Below are positions 43,197-44,899 of a DNA stretch of 44,899 nucleotides, in pieces. Each line of letters starts with the position of its first letter. The first letter of the stretch is position 1. The stretch comes from Verrucomicrobiota bacterium (GTDB lineage: Bacteria; Verrucomicrobiota; Verrucomicrobiia; Limisphaerales; JACDHS01): NCBI GenBank assembly GCA_013820875.1, contig JACDHS010000027.1:1-44899 (forward strand), written 5' to 3'. The notes beneath the pieces are model-generated. The model saw only the letters and a list, made by a program, of their open reading frames with translations, had not been told where the DNA came from and made no database searches. The position numbers and the translations under genes were made by a program.

Positions 43197-44708
43197 ATGC
43201 GATTTCATTTCCTGAGATATTTATCTCTACTGCTTTTCCTTTTCGTAACTGCTGCGTCGGCCCAAACAGCCGAAAGACGCGTTCTATTTATCGTCGAAAC
43301 TTCCAAAGAGACGAAATCTCTTGCCGAAGCGGAAAGGAAACTGGTCGGCGCACTAGTCGATACCGGCCTGGGCGGGTTGCTGGAAGCCAATGACAGTTTT
43401 GGGGTTTGGACTTTCAATGAAACATTGCACGTGGGCAAATTCCCAATGCAACGCTGGACACCTGACGGGAGAAAACTGCTTGTCCAACGTGTCCATGACT
43501 TCCTCAAGGCACAACCATATGAAAAATCTCCACGCATCGAGACCGTTTGGCGTCCATTACAAACGGTTATCCGCAATTCCCCTGCAATCATGGTTGTGCT
43601 TGTCACCTCGGGCAAACACGCGATCAGCGGCACTCCTTTTGATGACGAAATCAATAGCCACCTGAAGAGTGCTTATCGCGATTATCAAAAGAAGAAAACA
43701 CCAGCAGTCGTCGTGCTCTCGGCAACCTCCGGAGAGATTCTGCGGTATTCCGTGAACCCGGCGATCGGCGATGTCAGAATCCCAATCCTGACCGTTCCTA
43801 TCGTGCCGGTGAAGATCGCGCAACCTGCGCCGACGCCGAAAACGAATGCGCCTCCGTCCAAGCCGAAAGTCGCTGCGCCTGCACCAAAGGCCGATACGGA
43901 CGCAGCGTTCGTGATTACGAAGGAAGGGCTCAAAAACGTCTCACGACTGGAAGCTGACCGAATCTCCACTGACAACTTCGAGCGCAATCCGGTTCCGGAG
44001 ATTGAGCAACTTTCACAAATCCCGCCTGTCCCGCAAAACAAAGGGCCCATTATCCTGAAACATGAAGTGGAAGTAATTACCCACACGATCGCAATCGAAC
44101 CCCCTTCAGCGAAACTGAACGCAGATATTCAGGTGCCACAGGAAAAAACGACCAGGACCGACGTCATATCACCAATTGCAGTCTCTGCACCTAAACCTGC
44201 AGTAACCCAGGCGCTCGAACCGGTGCAACCGACGCCAGCAGTGGCTCATGTGGAGCCGCAACTGAACCTTGTCCCAGAAGCTCCCAAACCGATTCCTTCG
44301 GAGAAGCCGGTTCCCCCGGTGGCTGCCGCTCCCGTGGAATTAGCGCAAAAGGTGGAGCCAATCACACCTATTGCACCCAAACCAGCATTCGTCGCCCCCG
44401 TTGCGCCGGCGCCCGCAGACGCGCCAAGCACTTTCACCGAGAGAGCAGAACCTGTGTCAGCGCCGCCACCTGTTTCCATTCCCACGGAAGCCACAGAAAG
44501 CGTTGCGTTTGCCGGGATGATTGAGCCTCACCCGCTGGTCGCTCAAACGAGTCCGCAACCGGCGCGTTCCCCGGCTTTCCTGATGGGCGCGGCAGCACTG
44601 ATTTTAGTGGCAATCTTTCTCGCCTTCCTGGTTGGCCGGCAAACCGGCAAACGTCCGCAGCAAAGCCTGGTGAGCGATTGGGCAGAACGCGATCGGGCGA
44701 AGAAATAG
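43197..44708 (+). CDS. VWA-like extracytoplasmic protein with Pro-rich region and C-terminal anchor
   Basis: A 503-residue protein of unknown function. The start at 43197 gives a signal peptide (FHFLRYLSLLLFLFVTAASAQ); an upstream ATG at 43128 adds 23 residues and is less likely. Residues about 25-205 resemble a von Willebrand A domain: RRVLFIVETSKETK at the first strand, SFGVWTFNETLHV next, and PAIMVVLVTSGKHA later. The MIDAS motif DxSxS is replaced by ETSKE. A long Pro/Ala/Glu-rich stretch follows (about 225-455). A transmembrane helix (about 462-482) and a basic cytoplasmic tail complete it. It is probably a periplasm-spanning anchored protein. Confidence 0.7.
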   Translation: MRFHFLRYLSLLLFLFVTAASAQTAERRVLFIVETSKETKSLAEAERKLVGALVDTGLGGLLEANDSFGVWTFNETLHVGKFPMQRWTPDGRKLLVQRVHDFLKAQPYEKSPRIETVWRPLQTVIRNSPAIMVVLVTSGKHAISGTPFDDEINSHLKSAYRDYQKKKTPAVVVLSATSGEILRYSVNPAIGDVRIPILTVPIVPVKIAQPAPTPKTNAPPSKPKVAAPAPKADTDAAFVITKEGLKNVSRLEADRISTDNFERNPVPEIEQLSQIPPVPQNKGPIILKHEVEVITHTIAIEPPSAKLNADIQVPQEKTTRTDVISPIAVSAPKPAVTQALEPVQPTPAVAHVEPQLNLVPEAPKPIPSEKPVPPVAAAPVELAQKVEPITPIAPKPAFVAPVAPAPADAPSTFTERAEPVSAPPPVSIPTEATESVAFAGMIEPHPLVAQTSPQPARSPAFLMGAAALILVAIFLAFLVGRQTGKRPQQSLVSDWAERDRAKK

Positions 44709-44775
44709 TTTCATGGGATAAATCGTTGAATAGTGACATGGTTCAGACCCCCAGGTCGGAGCCTGGCACGAACTA

Positions 44776-44899
44776 GTGTAGTGTCCTGTAAATCATTTAC
44801 ATAATTGTAAAAACTGCCAAACTCGGGCTATGGCTCGCAACGCTCCTGCTGTTGAACTCACCCAAACACAACGATCTGAACTGCAACGTTTGATTCGCG
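44776..44899 (+). mobile_element. Left end of an IS630-type element (cut by window edge)
   Basis: The sequence from about 44776 (GTGTAGTGTCCTGTAAATC) looks like a terminal region, and a transposase frame begins at 44830. TA dinucleotides at 44774-44775 and 44779-44780 are possible target duplications. The exact end cannot be fixed without the right end. Confidence 0.55.
44830..44899 (+). CDS. IS630-family transposase, N-terminal fragment
   Basis: The first 23 codons read MARNAPAVELTQTQRSELQR, then LIR, up to the window edge. This is the start of the helix-turn-helix domain found in IS630-type transposases (MAR-x-AP-x3-LT-x-x-QR-x-EL-x-RL). The gene continues beyond the window, so the catalytic DDE domain and integrity cannot be judged. 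Confidence 0.7.
   Translation, partial: MARNAPAVELTQTQRSELQRLIR

Overview
The window looks like a chromosomal segment of a Verrucomicrobiota bacterium, probably of the Pedosphaera/Limisphaerales type. This is inferred from gene content, not from an rRNA gene. It has paired type II and type I glutamine synthetases, Cys-type sulfatase, GH10 and DUF1501 proteins, a rpmH-rnpA-yidD-yidC-jag cluster, a zinc-type HemB, and intergenic DNA full of short palindromic tandem repeats. No rRNA, tRNA or CRISPR array was recognised.

Layout. Positions 1-845 hold a 41-bp tandem array and a possible degraded coding fragment. Positions 780-7095 form a nitrogen-assimilation block: PII (glnK), ammonium channel (amt), a PP2C phosphatase with a mini-kinase on the opposite strand, GSII and GSI. 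Sigma-54-like -24/-12 elements precede glnK and glnII, and intrinsic terminators follow amt, glnII and glnA. Positions 7373-11089 carry an FHA protein, hemB, a UlaG-like metallo-hydrolase and a gamma-carbonic-anhydrase-like protein. Positions 11187-15664 are a minus-strand TCA block (gltA, sucC, sucD). Two accessory insertions interrupt it: a four-helix-bundle (IVS-type) gene flanked by inverted repeats, and a small-protein/nucleotidyltransferase pair between sucC and sucD. Positions 15846-21968 carry an amidase, a PduO-type adenosyltransferase, an unknown anchored protein, a 43-bp repeat array, a zinc-ribbon protein, a secreted BNR protein and a glycine-rich RRM protein.

Positions 22008-30133 mix a small hydroxylase-like membrane protein, a sulfatase, rpmI-rplT, an ABC-F ATPase, a Tat-exported GH10 enzyme and a DUF1501 protein. 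Positions 30438-33435 are the rpmH/rnpA/yidD/yidC/jag cluster on the minus strand; no dnaA is seen. Positions 34314-38535 hold small-molecule enzymes (RidA-like, phosphodiester glycosidase, Dabb, agmatine deiminase, aldo/keto reductase). Lnt follows, then a large RyR-TPR-SLOG-like-cyclase protein, a VWA-like anchored protein, and the left end of an IS630-type element cut by the window edge.

The most interesting signals are three. First, the RyR/TPR/SLOG-like/class III cyclase fusion has altered substrate-selecting residues. Second, five intergenic tandem arrays belong to three families, all with 41-43 bp periods and a palindrome in each unit, and two of the families occur at two loci. Third, a MITE-like element has a TTA target duplication that supplies the stop codon of the PP2C gene. 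Functional assignments rest on motifs read by eye; no database search was run.
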